From: an uncultured Clostridia bacterium
GTDB taxonomy: Bacteria > Bacillota > Clostridia > Christensenellales > UBA1242
Assembly (NCBI GenBank): GCA_937907645.1
Contig: CALCWV010000039.1
Span: forward strand, 1-14,338
Direction of reading: 5' to 3'
Length of the DNA stretch: 14,338 nt
Within the stretch, counting starts at the first letter, position 1. Each line of letters starts with the position of its first letter. Both the position numbers and the translations under genes were made by a program. Below the pieces are notes generated by a model that saw nothing but the letters and a program-made list of their open reading frames with translations, did not search any database and had not been told where the DNA came from. Positions 5,775-11,799 of this stretch are shown one piece after another.

Positions 5775-5788
5775 TAGTGAGAACACTA
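5775..5788. promoter_or_regulatory. Candidate operator before the Xre pair
   Basis: TAGTG-AGAA-CACTA is a perfect 5-bp inverted repeat, with TATATA just upstream and the ribosome site (TTGGAG) a few bases downstream. A short dyad at this position is what a small Xre repressor would use for autoregulation. No clean -35/-10 pair for the Xre genes could be fixed. Confidence 0.4.
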
Positions 5789-5805
5789 AATATTGGAGAA
5801 AAAAC

Positions 5806-6048
5806 ATGAAATTAAATAAAGCGTTTGCCCTTAGAGTTAGAGAGGTTTTGAAAGAAAGAAACATGACACAATATAAGTTAGGGCAATTAACAGGTTTATA
5901 TCATAGTACAATGACTGATATTTTGAATTGCAAATATCAAACTCCTAACTTTAAGAATATGGCTTTGATTATTAGAGAGCTAGGTATGAGTATGGAAGAG
6001 TTTTTTAACAGTGAGTTATTTGATTTTGAAAAACTGGAGATTGATTAG
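5806..6048 (+). CDS. Small Xre-type helix-turn-helix protein, first of a tandem pair
   Basis: An 80-residue single-domain protein. Residues 8-65 form the lambda-repressor-like fold: LRVREVLKERNMTQYKLGQL (helices 1-2), TGLYHSTMTDILN (recognition helix region, 29-41) and PNFKNMALIIRELGMSMEEF (helices 4-5). The C-terminal tail is FDFEKLEID, almost shared with the next gene. There is no oligomerisation or sensor domain, so it probably acts as a dimer on short palindromes such as 5775-5788. The ribosome site TTGGAG is eight bases before the ATG. It ends two bases before the next start, so the pair is one operon. An orphan divergent promoter lies upstream. Confidence 0.88.
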   Translation: MKLNKAFALRVREVLKERNMTQYKLGQLTGLYHSTMTDILNCKYQTPNFKNMALIIRELGMSMEEFFNSELFDFEKLEID

Positions 6049-6050
6049 AA

Positions 6051-6293
6051 ATGAAAATAACAAGCGCCGTTTCCAGAAGGATAGGCAAACTTCTTTTAGA
6101 AAAAAATATGTCTTTGTATAGGCTTGAACAAAATTCTGGGATACTGCATGGGGCAATGATGTGTATTGTAAAAGAAAAGAATAAGGATATTACTTTAGGG
6201 ACTATTTATAAACTTGCTCGTGGCTTTGACATGACAATGCTTGAATTTTTAGACGATGAAATCTTTAGAGATGAAAGGCTGGAGATTGATTAA
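6051..6293 (+). CDS. Small Xre-type helix-turn-helix protein, second of a tandem pair
   Basis: Also exactly 80 residues and clearly a diverged duplicate of its neighbour: VSRRIGKLLLEKNMSLYRLE (residues 7-26), SGILHGAMMCIVKEKNKDIT (29-48), TIYKLARGFDMTMLEFLDDE and the tail FRDERLEID. The helix-turn-helix surface residues differ strongly (HGAMMCIV against HSTMTDIL), so the two probably recognise different sequences or form a heterodimer. The DNA segment CTGGAGATTGATTA ends both genes; in the first copy its GGAG also acts as the ribosome site for this gene. A strong terminator follows one base after the stop. Its target is unknown. Confidence 0.85.
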   Translation: MKITSAVSRRIGKLLLEKNMSLYRLEQNSGILHGAMMCIVKEKNKDITLGTIYKLARGFDMTMLEFLDDEIFRDERLEID

Positions 6294-6294
6294 G

Positions 6295-6319
6295 CACTGG
6301 GAAATCCCAGTGTTTTTTT
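6295..6319 (+). terminator. Terminator of the Xre pair
   Basis: CACTGGG (6295-6301) pairs with CCCAGTG (6306-6312) around AAAT, followed by seven T residues. Confidence 0.88.
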
Positions 6320-6377
6320 GTTTTTGAAAACTGAATAAAAAAAGAAAATAAACAAAAAATATGGAAGAGGAGAAAAG

Positions 6378-7097
6378 ATGCCAGACTGGACTAAACTTTT
6401 AATATTTTCGTCTGTAGCAGTCATCTTCCTGTTTATTATCTCAAAACTGATGGGGAAGAAGCAAATTGCTCAGCTGGAGTTTATTGACTATGTAATGGGA
6501 ATTTCCATAGGCTCTATCGCGTCCGAAATGGCAACAGATGTTGGAGACAAGCCATTCTATTATTATCTCATCGGTATGACTATATTTTTCCTCTTCGATA
6601 TCCTAGTTTCCTATCTTGGAAGAAAAGGGCCAGCCATGAAGCACTTCTTCAAAGGGCGTCCTCTCATGATTATCTATAAAGGTGAGATCAACTTCAAAAA
6701 TCTGAAGAGGAGTAGACTTGACATCAATGATGTAATTGAGATGTGTAGGGAAAAAGGATTTTTCGACATGTCGCAGATCGAATTTGCGATATTTGAAAAC
6801 AGTGGAAAATTGAGCATATTGCCTAAAAATGATTATAAGCCAATCGTTGCAGAGGATATCGGACTTAACCTTCCAAAAGTTAAATTGCCAATATATTTGG
6901 TTGTTGACGGCAGAATTTCCTTTAGTAGCTTAAATGAGATCAAAAAAGACAAGCAGTGGCTGTACAAAAAAGCTAAGCTTGACGATAAGAGCATAAAAAA
7001 CGTTCTTTTAGCGACTTTTATCCCAGAGGACAATGAAATTATCTGTCAAATAAAAAACAAAGAAAAAAGAGTGCAAATTAGGAAACAGAAAAAATAG
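6378..7097 (+). CDS. DUF421 (YetF-family) membrane protein
   Basis: A 239-residue protein of typical YetF/YdfS length. Three N-terminal membrane segments (about residues 7-25, 36-52 and 61-80) carry the family pattern: SKLMGKKQIAQLEFIDYVMG (22-41), then ISIGSIASEMATD. The cytosolic part follows the family order: GRPLMIIYKGEINFKNLKRS (93-112), DINDVIEMCREKGFFDMSQI, EFAIFENSGKLSILPK (136-151), and a second small domain (about 160-225). In Bacillus, YetF-type proteins have been linked to spore-germination and envelope functions, but the molecular activity is not established. The ribosome site AAGAGGAG is strong. The gene is followed by, and overlaps, a terminator shared with the convergent radical SAM gene. 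Confidence 0.9.
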   Translation: MPDWTKLLIFSSVAVIFLFIISKLMGKKQIAQLEFIDYVMGISIGSIASEMATDVGDKPFYYYLIGMTIFFLFDILVSYLGRKGPAMKHFFKGRPLMIIYKGEINFKNLKRSRLDINDVIEMCREKGFFDMSQIEFAIFENSGKLSILPKNDYKPIVAEDIGLNLPKVKLPIYLVVDGRISFSSLNEIKKDKQWLYKKAKLDDKSIKNVLLATFIPEDNEIICQIKNKEKRVQIRKQKK

Positions 7098-7130
7098 GAA
7101 TAGCTAAATGAAAGCGTATTCCTATTTTTT
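7089..7130. terminator. Shared terminator whose stem contains both stop codons
   Basis: Fourteen bases at 7089-7102 pair perfectly with 7117-7130, with A and T runs at the outer ends, so it works in both directions. The TAG stop of the DUF421 gene (7095-7097) lies opposite the TAG stop of the minus-strand radical SAM gene (7122-7124), and the two pair with each other in the stem. Confidence 0.88.
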
Positions 7131-8033
7131 GTATTTCATTCCTTGATAAAGTTCCTCTTTTTTCATTCGGTTTTCGATCCCGTTCATAACAAGTTTTTTG
7201 TGAGTGTTCCACTGAGGAGCAAGAAGTCTTTCTTTTGGAGCATCTCCGCTTATCCTGTGTATTATGAATTTAGGATTAAGATTAACTAAAATTTCAATAG
7301 CTGTATTTATGTAATCTTCAAGTTCCAGTGGAGTATATTTTTTATTTATGTAAAGCTCAGCAAGTTTTGTGTTTTCAAGCACATATGTAGAATGAATTTT
7401 TACCCCCATAAGGTCAAACTTATTTAAATATTTTGCGGTCTGAATTGCTCCGTCCAAATCTTCACTGGGAAGTCCGATCATGATATGTGTAACAATGTCA
7501 ATTCCATATTTATTTAGAATCTTGACAGCTTTTTCAAAACATTTTCTATCATATCCGCGATTTATTTTCTTTGCAACTATGTCGTTTGCTGTTTGGAATC
7601 CAAGTTCGACCCAAACATAGACCCTATCCTTGTAGCTTGCGATAAGCTTTGCTTTTTCTTCATCAATGCAGTCGGGACGCGTTGCAATTGCGAGTCCCAC
7701 AATTTTGTCGCTAACGCTCAAAGCCTCGTCATATTTTTGTTTCAAAATCTCGACTGGCCCGTAGGTATTTGTAAAGTTCTGAAAGTAAACGATAAACTTA
7801 TTTGCACGTTCTCCGCGATAGGATGCGAGGTGCCTTTGGATTTGCTCTTTTATTGGGATAGCATTTCTTTCAACGCTTCCGCCGGTTTCTCCGCAAAAAA
7901 TACATCCGCCGTAGCCACATTTTCCGTCGCGATTTGGACAAGTAAAGCCCCCATTTACAGAAATTTTCAAGACTCTTTCGCCGAATTTATCTTTCAAAAA
8001 TTTATTTAAATGATTGTAAGTAAAATTTTCCAT
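7122..8033 (-). CDS. TIGR01212-family radical SAM protein (YtqA/YhcC type)
   Basis: A radical SAM enzyme of unassigned reaction. The N-terminus reads NGGFTCPNRDGKC (residues 27-39) and GGCIFC (42-47): the iron-sulfur cysteines are C32, C44 and C47 in the C-x11-C-x2-C spacing of this family. Later family elements are YFQNFTNTYGPVEILKQKYD (82-101), GLAIATRPDCI (113-123), VELGFQT (141-147), THIMIGLPSED (182-192), VKIHSTYVL and ISGDAPKERLLAPQW (260-274). I chose the second ATG (8031-8033), giving 303 residues, because the first ATG (8040-8042) falls inside a good -10 box. From the second ATG the message would be almost leaderless, and neither ATG has a ribosome site. If that promoter is wrong, the start is 8042. 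Confidence 0.9.
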   Translation of the reverse strand: MENFTYNHLNKFLKDKFGERVLKISVNGGFTCPNRDGKCGYGGCIFCGETGGSVERNAIPIKEQIQRHLASYRGERANKFIVYFQNFTNTYGPVEILKQKYDEALSVSDKIVGLAIATRPDCIDEEKAKLIASYKDRVYVWVELGFQTANDIVAKKINRGYDRKCFEKAVKILNKYGIDIVTHIMIGLPSEDLDGAIQTAKYLNKFDLMGVKIHSTYVLENTKLAELYINKKYTPLELEDYINTAIEILVNLNPKFIIHRISGDAPKERLLAPQWNTHKKLVMNGIENRMKKEELYQGMKYKK

Positions 8034-8040
8034 CACAGAC

Positions 8041-8069
8041 ATTCTATCACGAAAAGCTTATTTTTACAA
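8041..8069 (-). promoter_or_regulatory. Promoter of the radical SAM gene, possibly making a leaderless mRNA
   Basis: On the minus strand TTGTAA (8064-8069), 17 bases and TAGAAT (8041-8046) preceded by TGA (extended -10). Initiation about seven bases later would fall at 8034, one base before the second ATG. Confidence 0.6.
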
Positions 8070-8140
8070 GAAGATTGCGGAAATAAGTGCATATTTGCGT
8101 TTTTCAAGAAGAAAAAGCTTTTGAAAAAAATTAAACAATA

Positions 8141-8163
8141 AAAAAAGACTGAATGTTCAGTCC
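8141..8163 (-). terminator. Terminator of the four-helix membrane protein gene
   Basis: On the minus strand GACTGAA (complement of 8156-8162) pairs with TTCAGTC (complement of 8147-8153), followed by six T residues (8141-8146). It lies 17 bases after the stop at 8180. Confidence 0.85.
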
Positions 8164-8179
8164 TTTTTTAGTTGAATAT

Positions 8180-8683
8180 TTATTTTTTTAATGTGAATAA
8201 GCTTGCAACGAATGCAAATAAAGCATCAACAGCTGATATAATCAGTCCAAGCCAAGCAGCTTGTGTTCCTGTGCTGAAGTATGATCCAATTGAACCTGAG
8301 TTACATTGTGTTGGGATGTAAATCATGTTTGTAATTGTCAAAACAAGAGCAGCAAAAGCTAAGAATACAACTACATAAGCCAAGAATCTTGAAATGCTTT
8401 TATTTTTAAATAATCCTAAATCAGCGAGCATTTTTACGATTGCAAAAAGTGCAAGCAATGAAGCAAAGATTACTAAAAGTAAAATAACTGTCGCCATTCC
8501 TGCGTTAGCGTCGAAGTTCAAAAGGTCATAACCTGAGTAGTTAGTTACTGCAGTTGAACCTAGTGCTGTTGTTTGATATTTCATGAATGGTAATGCCAAG
8601 AATCCAAGAATTCCACCAGCAAGAATCAAAACAAGGAAATCAAACAAGAAACTCTTCATGCTTTTAGATGATTTTTTTGCCAT
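8180..8683 (-). CDS. Small membrane protein with four predicted helices
   Basis: A 167-residue protein that I do not recognise. After a basic head (MAKKSSKSMK) it has four hydrophobic stretches at about residues 11-34, 62-86, 100-123 and 143-164. The loop between helices 1 and 2 is polar (TTALGSTAVTNYSGYDLL) and the loop between 3 and 4 holds a lone cysteine and many Gly and Ser, so these two face the same, probably outer, side. The start at 8683 is fixed by GAAGGAGGG just upstream and by a promoter whose start point (near 8699) lies downstream of the longer in-frame start at 8722. It has its own promoter and terminator. Function unknown. Confidence 0.85.
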   Translation of the reverse strand: MAKKSSKSMKSFLFDFLVLILAGGILGFLALPFMKYQTTALGSTAVTNYSGYDLLNFDANAGMATVILLLVIFASLLALFAIVKMLADLGLFKNKSISRFLAYVVVFLAFAALVLTITNMIYIPTQCNSGSIGSYFSTGTQAAWLGLIISAVDALFAFVASLFTLKK

Positions 8684-8705
8684 ACTTTTCCCTCCTTCTA
8701 GAGAC

Positions 8706-8734
8706 ATTTTATCAGACTCCAAAAATTAAGTCAA
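8706..8734 (-). promoter_or_regulatory. Promoter of the four-helix membrane protein gene
   Basis: On the minus strand TTGACT (8729-8734), 17 bases and TAAAAT (8706-8711) preceded by TGA (extended -10). Confidence 0.82.
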
Positions 8735-8797
8735 ACGAATGGGATAAAAAATTTTTCCACAATCTGCTCATTTTTTACAAAAAGGAATAAATATTTA

Positions 8798-8826
8798 TTG
8801 TGAAATCTTCATAACTATGATATAAT
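8798..8826 (+). promoter_or_regulatory. Promoter of the membrane zinc-ribbon protein gene
   Basis: TTGTGA (8798-8803), 17 bases and TATAAT (8821-8826) preceded by TGA (extended -10). A ribosome site, AAAAGGAG, follows before the ATG at 8856. Confidence 0.82.
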
Positions 8827-8855
8827 TAAATATATGGATCAAAAAAGGAGATAAG

Positions 8856-9347
8856 ATGAAATCATATAAAAAAGCTATATATTTAAATTTAGCTTTAGCA
8901 ATTGTACTAACAATTTTCCTTCCAGCAGGGATTGTAGGAATCATTATGGGAGCAACAAGGGGCATTACACCACTTTTAGTAGCTGGAATTGTTATGACAG
9001 TTCTAGGTTTCTACGGTGCTCCAATTTCGTGGATTTCATACAGTGACAAGAAGAAGTCAGCACAGATTTTAAACTTAATTCAAAATGAGAATGTATATTC
9101 GGCTGACGTTTTGGCAGAGCAGATTGCTTGTAAAAGACAAGAGGTTATCGGAAAAGTAAACTCTCTCATCTCCAAAAGCTATTTGACAGGATATCTTCTT
9201 AAGGATGGGGAGCTTGTAGCGAACAACAATCAAAAGAGAATATCAACGAAGAACAAGTCCTTAAAATGCGACTTCTGTGGGGCTAGAATGAAAGAAACTG
9301 AGGATGCATATGTTTGCGAGTATTGTGGGAATAAGATAAAAAAATAA
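8856..9347 (+). CDS. Membrane-anchored winged-helix and zinc-ribbon protein
   Basis: A 163-residue protein with no recognised name. Two hydrophobic segments (about residues 8-31 and 37-60) form a hairpin in the membrane. A helical segment follows, SAQILNLIQNENVYSADVLA (68-87), and continues as EQIACKRQEVIGKVNSLISK; this resembles a short winged-helix or PCI-like fold. The C-terminus is a zinc ribbon with C138-D-F-C141 and C154-E-Y-C157. This arrangement is common among uncharacterised Clostridia proteins that may sense or bind partners at the membrane; no ligand or target is visible. It is transcribed alone, divergent from the four-helix membrane protein, with about 170 bases between their ATGs. 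Confidence 0.85.
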   Translation: MKSYKKAIYLNLALAIVLTIFLPAGIVGIIMGATRGITPLLVAGIVMTVLGFYGAPISWISYSDKKKSAQILNLIQNENVYSADVLAEQIACKRQEVIGKVNSLISKSYLTGYLLKDGELVANNNQKRISTKNKSLKCDFCGARMKETEDAYVCEYCGNKIKK

Positions 9348-9497
9348 AAGCTTACTTAAATAAACAAGCTGAAAGTGTTAAGTTATCTTGAAAAACATAA
9401 ATTTAAACTAAAAGCGCAAATATGCATCGATTTTAAAAATATATAACAAGAAAAAACTATAAAAAATATTGAAAAGTTAAAGAAAGAGAACCAAAAT

Positions 9498-9521
9498 AAA
9501 AAAGTCCGATCGGACTTTTTT
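9498..9521. terminator. Bidirectional terminator between the zinc-ribbon and HIT genes
   Basis: A perfect palindrome: A6-GTCCGA followed at once by TCGGAC-T6. In the minus direction it overlaps the HIT gene stop codon (9520-9522). The 150 bases between the zinc-ribbon gene stop and this site show no ORF. Confidence 0.8.
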
Positions 9522-10005
9522 ATTTCTTTGCGAACTGTTGAATTCTCTTTCTTATCTCAGTTATTTTTTCTTCGTCATAGACGTATTTTTGTCTAGGTTT
9601 AACAAAATTCTTCGAGCCTCTTTCTTCATAAGAATATCTAGGAATTAGCTGCACGTGATAGTGATTGTTTTGCCCGTCGCACATTGTGCAGAGATAAACT
9701 CTTTCACACTTGTAAACATCTTTAATTATTTTCATAAATTGTTTTGAAAATCTAATTATTTTAGTGTTAATTCTATCTGGTGCTTCGCTCATATCATGAT
9801 AGTGCTTCATTGTTGAAATCATCATGTGCCCTGGAGCACGGGGATTTGGGACAAACAAGCAGTCGATGTCTCTATCGGTGTAGAGTTTGAGGTTTGATTC
9901 ATCGCCAAAGACGCCTCCGTTTGTTTCCCTGTTCAAACAAGTTGGGCAGATTCCCATGTCAGTGAGCTCTCCAGGGGATAGTTTTAAAAGTTCTTCTTTT
10001 GTCAT
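9520..10005 (-). CDS. HIT-family protein with Gln in place of the third His
   Basis: HIT proteins hydrolyse or transfer nucleoside monophosphate groups. The protein has 161 residues. The substrate-side segment CLFVPNPRAPGHMMISTMKH (residues 49-68) and the active-site strand NHYHVQLIPR (114-123) are clear. The usual H-x-H-x-H triad reads H115-Y-H117-V-Q119 here. A Gln at that place is known from the GalT branch of the superfamily, where it fits nucleotidyl transfer better than hydrolysis; whether that holds here is unknown. Two CxxC pairs, C20-PT-C23 and C106-TM-C109, may bind zinc. The start has AAGGAGG before the ATG. It lies downstream of the HdeD-like gene with a terminator between them and no clear promoter of its own, so it may depend on read-through. 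Confidence 0.88.
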   Translation of the reverse strand: MTKEELLKLSPGELTDMGICPTCLNRETNGGVFGDESNLKLYTDRDIDCLFVPNPRAPGHMMISTMKHYHDMSEAPDRINTKIIRFSKQFMKIIKDVYKCERVYLCTMCDGQNNHYHVQLIPRYSYEERGSKNFVKPRQKYVYDEEKITEIRKRIQQFAKK

Positions 10006-10029
10006 GTTTCCTCCTTAAGTTTAAAAATT

Positions 10030-10052
10030 AAAAAGCCTATCACACGATAGGC
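10030..10052 (-). terminator. Terminator between the HdeD-like and HIT genes
   Basis: On the minus strand GCCTATC and GATAGGC form a 7-bp stem around GTGT (10035-10052), followed by five T residues. It begins seven bases past the HdeD-like stop and lies 25 bases before the HIT start. Confidence 0.8.
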
Positions 10053-10058
10053 TCAAAA

Positions 10059-10640
10059 TTAGTTAATGTCAATAATATCTTCCTTTTGATAGAGTTTTTT
10101 CTTAGCCGCTTTAATTTTTCTGCTGTAAACGATTGTAAGAACGAATCTCTTAACACCTTCAAAAATAAGTGAGCAGCCAGCGAAAATCATAACAGCATCA
10201 AAGTTTGCAAACATAACTGAAACTCCAAGAGCTGCAGTAAGGATTGATAAGACGAATAGCACTGACCAGCCTCTGATTCTAGCTTTTGCGCAGTACATGC
10301 TATCTGCAAGAGAAGAAGCTGAATCAATCACAATGAAGAGTCCAAATAAAACTGTCAAGATATTCTGCAAAGCATTAGGATAAACTAAACAGAAAATTCC
10401 TAAAATAAGTGTCACAATTGCGGTGATAAGTAGGTGTGCTCCAAAAAGCCTATCATATACAAAATAGCTAACAAAAAGTGCAACGCTAATTGCGATAAGT
10501 GATGCCCCATAGACAATGCAAAGTACGTCTCCGGCGCGGTCTGGCATAACTACGCACAGAATTCCGATTGCTATTGAAAAGAGCGAAACGATAATGCTAT
10601 CCCATTTAATTCTTCTGAAAAAAGCTTTAATGTTATCCAT
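10059..10640 (-). CDS. HdeD-like (DUF308) membrane protein
   Basis: A 193-residue protein with six predicted membrane segments: about residues 15-32, 38-60, 66-86, 90-110, 124-142 and 146-170. Pairs of segments repeat the HdeD pattern of hydrophobic helix, proline turn and glycine-rich helix, as in IAIGILCVVMPDRAGDVLCI (23-42) and LILGIFCLVYPNALQNILTV (78-97). A basic cytosolic tail follows. HdeD in E. coli is linked to acid resistance; in Bacillota the family role is not known. The start has GAGGTG about six bases before the ATG. A 30-base imperfect palindrome upstream (10663-10692) overlaps the likely promoter. Confidence 0.82.
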   Translation of the reverse strand: MDNIKAFFRRIKWDSIIVSLFSIAIGILCVVMPDRAGDVLCIVYGASLIAISVALFVSYFVYDRLFGAHLLITAIVTLILGIFCLVYPNALQNILTVLFGLFIVIDSASSLADSMYCAKARIRGWSVLFVLSILTAALGVSVMFANFDAVMIFAGCSLIFEGVKRFVLTIVYSRKIKAAKKKLYQKEDIIDIN

Positions 10641-10662
10641 AATTTCACCTCATATATTTTAA

Positions 10663-10692
10663 GCATAACATTTTACATAAAAAATGTTAAGC
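10663..10692. promoter_or_regulatory. Palindrome upstream of the HdeD-like gene
   Basis: GCATAACATTTT (10663-10674) and AAAATGTTAAGC (10681-10692) form a 12-bp inverted repeat with one mismatch and a 6-base centre. On the minus strand possible promoter boxes TTGCTT and TGTTAT overlap it, so it may be an operator. The promoter itself is not certain. Confidence 0.45.
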
Positions 10693-10756
10693 AAAATCGC
10701 AGCATATATGCAAGTTTTAATTGTATGATAAAATTTTTTTAATTTATCATAAGATA

Positions 10757-10785
10757 TTGACATTTTTTCCATTATATGATAGCAT
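10757..10785 (+). promoter_or_regulatory. Promoter of the DUF2188 gene
   Basis: TTGACA (10757-10762), 17 bases and TAGCAT (10780-10785) preceded by TGA (extended -10). It places the transcript start near 10792 and excludes the in-frame ATG at 10721. Confidence 0.75.
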
Positions 10786-10822
10786 TTTAATATACAAAAG
10801 AAACACAAAGGGGGATAAAACA

Positions 10823-11074
10823 ATGGCAGTTGCAAAGAAACAAGAAGTTAAAGATACACAAGCAAGTGAAGAAAAAGTAGTATCTCTTGGAAAATATGTA
10901 GTATCATATGATAAGGAAAACAAAAACTGGAAAATTTCAAGAGATGGAGCAAAGAGAATTATTGATTCAAAGGCAACAAAAGCAGAAGCTCTTGAGAGAG
11001 TAAAACAACTTTCTATCAATAATGACGCTGGCTTTGTAGTAAAGAAGAAAGACGGAAAATTCCAAAAGAAATAA
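10823..11074 (+). CDS. Small DUF2188-family protein
   Basis: An 83-residue soluble, lysine-rich protein. After an N-terminal tail of about 20 charged residues, the rest follows the DUF2188 pattern: GKYVVSYDKENKNWKISRDG (residues 23-42), then AKRIIDSKATKAEALERVKQ (43-62) and GFVVKKKDGKFQKK (70-83). These are the conserved W, the Thr-Lys-x-Glu-Ala helix and the terminal KKDGK strand. The family is a small domain of unknown function. The start at 10823 is supported by AAAGGGGG eight bases upstream and by the promoter. It is a single-gene transcript that ends in a strong hairpin. Confidence 0.85.
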   Translation: MAVAKKQEVKDTQASEEKVVSLGKYVVSYDKENKNWKISRDGAKRIIDSKATKAEALERVKQLSINNDAGFVVKKKDGKFQKK

Positions 11075-11088
11075 AAAATAAGAACATA

Positions 11089-11122
11089 AAAAAACACAAG
11101 AAAATTCTTGTGTTTTTTATTT
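11089..11122. terminator. Bidirectional terminator, left copy of an identical pair
   Basis: CACAAGAA (11095-11102) pairs with TTCTTGTG (11105-11112), flanked by A and T runs. It ends the DUF2188 gene and, read on the minus strand, the anchored-protein gene that stops at 11144. All 34 bases recur exactly at 12761-12794. A weaker second plus-strand hairpin (CCCG/CGGG with T5) follows at 11124-11145. Confidence 0.85.
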
Positions 11123-11143
11123 TCCCGCAATATGCACGGGTTT

Positions 11144-11692
11144 TTAATATAAAGCTATAATTTTTTCGCCTAAAGTTTTGGCATCTGCGTCAAGAGTTTT
11201 ATTTAAATCTACAAGTTCTTCTAGATCCAGATCAAAATATCCTTCAAGCAAAATTTGATCGTTTTTGCCAATAAAACTTTTCTTGGAAACCAAGTTGTAT
11301 GTGATATCAAAATTCACAATATCAAAGCCAATGTCATTTGAACTCTTTATCCCGTCAAAGGCTTTTCTAAGCTTTGTGTTAGACTCGAAAGTCTGCAGTG
11401 TATTGTAAAATTCTTCTATAAATTTATTCATAGGGATGCTTTTATATCCTTTCTTTTTAAGTTTTACAAAGATATAAATATAAGTGTAATGTTTGTAGTT
11501 TGAAAGTGCTATCTCTTCGCCACTAGCGATATCGCTTTTAGTAGTTGAAGAATTTGCTTGCATCGTTTTCATCTGCGCTTCAAGTTTTTCACTTTTTTTC
11601 TTCTTTTTAAAATTCAAAACTATCGAAACGACAGCGACTGCAATTGTAATAACAAATAGGACAATTAATCCATAGTATTCATTAATAGCCAT
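11144..11692 (-). CDS. N-terminally membrane-anchored protein of unknown function
   Basis: A 182-residue protein that I do not recognise. One membrane helix (about residues 8-29) is followed by a lysine run (FKKKKKSEK), so the C-terminal part is cytosolic. A Ser/Thr-rich linker (about 45-58) leads to a mixed alpha/beta domain of about 120 residues (HYTYIYIFVKLKKKGYKSIP, later LLEGYFDLDLEELVDLN). The start at 11692 is chosen because GAGGTGG lies just before it; the longer frame would begin with a GTG inside that ribosome site. It is divergent from the DUF4272-like gene: the two -35 boxes are only 8 bases apart. Both outer ends carry the same terminator sequence, so the pair looks like a unit. 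Confidence 0.82.
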   Translation of the reverse strand: MAINEYYGLIVLFVITIAVAVVSIVLNFKKKKKSEKLEAQMKTMQANSSTTKSDIASGEEIALSNYKHYTYIYIFVKLKKKGYKSIPMNKFIEEFYNTLQTFESNTKLRKAFDGIKSSNDIGFDIVNFDITYNLVSKKSFIGKNDQILLEGYFDLDLEELVDLNKTLDADAKTLGEKIIALY

Positions 11693-11712
11693 ATTCCACC
11701 TCACTTTTGGTT

Positions 11713-11741
11713 ATTTTATCATAATTATTAATATATGTCAA
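11713..11741 (-). promoter_or_regulatory. Promoter of the leftward anchored-protein gene
   Basis: On the minus strand TTGACA (11736-11741), 17 bases and TAAAAT (11713-11718) preceded by TGA (extended -10). Confidence 0.85.
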
Positions 11742-11749
11742 TATTTGGC

Positions 11750-11778
11750 TTGTTTTATGCTTAAAATTGTGATAGAAT
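11750..11778 (+). promoter_or_regulatory. Promoter of the DUF4272-like gene
   Basis: TTGTTT (11750-11755), 17 bases and TAGAAT (11773-11778) preceded by TGA (extended -10). It stands back to back with the leftward promoter, so one regulator could control both. Confidence 0.78.
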
Positions 11779-11799
11779 AATAAAAAAAAGGAGGGGGTT

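Noticed and set aside
5267..5805. CRISPR-like or phage-like identity for the hairpin and Xre region
   Set aside because: There are no direct repeats with spacers of equal size, no cas genes, and no integrase or structural phage genes; only the Xre pair suggests mobile origin.
7593..8009. Plus-strand frame of 138 codons
   Set aside because: It lies wholly antisense to the radical SAM gene, which has clear family motifs; no promoter or ribosome site supports it.
8684..8722. Longer N-terminus for the four-helix membrane protein
   Set aside because: The added start lies between the -35 and -10 boxes of the promoter, so it would not be transcribed, and the strong ribosome site points to 8683.
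8088..9425. CGCAAATATGCA at 9414-9425 and its complement at 8088-8099, with looser relatives near 10700, 11128 and 13615
   Set aside because: About a dozen 12-base matches are expected by chance in a window this size, and the sites have no common position relative to genes.
10721..10822. Longer N-terminus for the DUF2188 protein
   Set aside because: It spans the promoter and its residues do not resemble the family; AAAGGGGG directs initiation at 10823.
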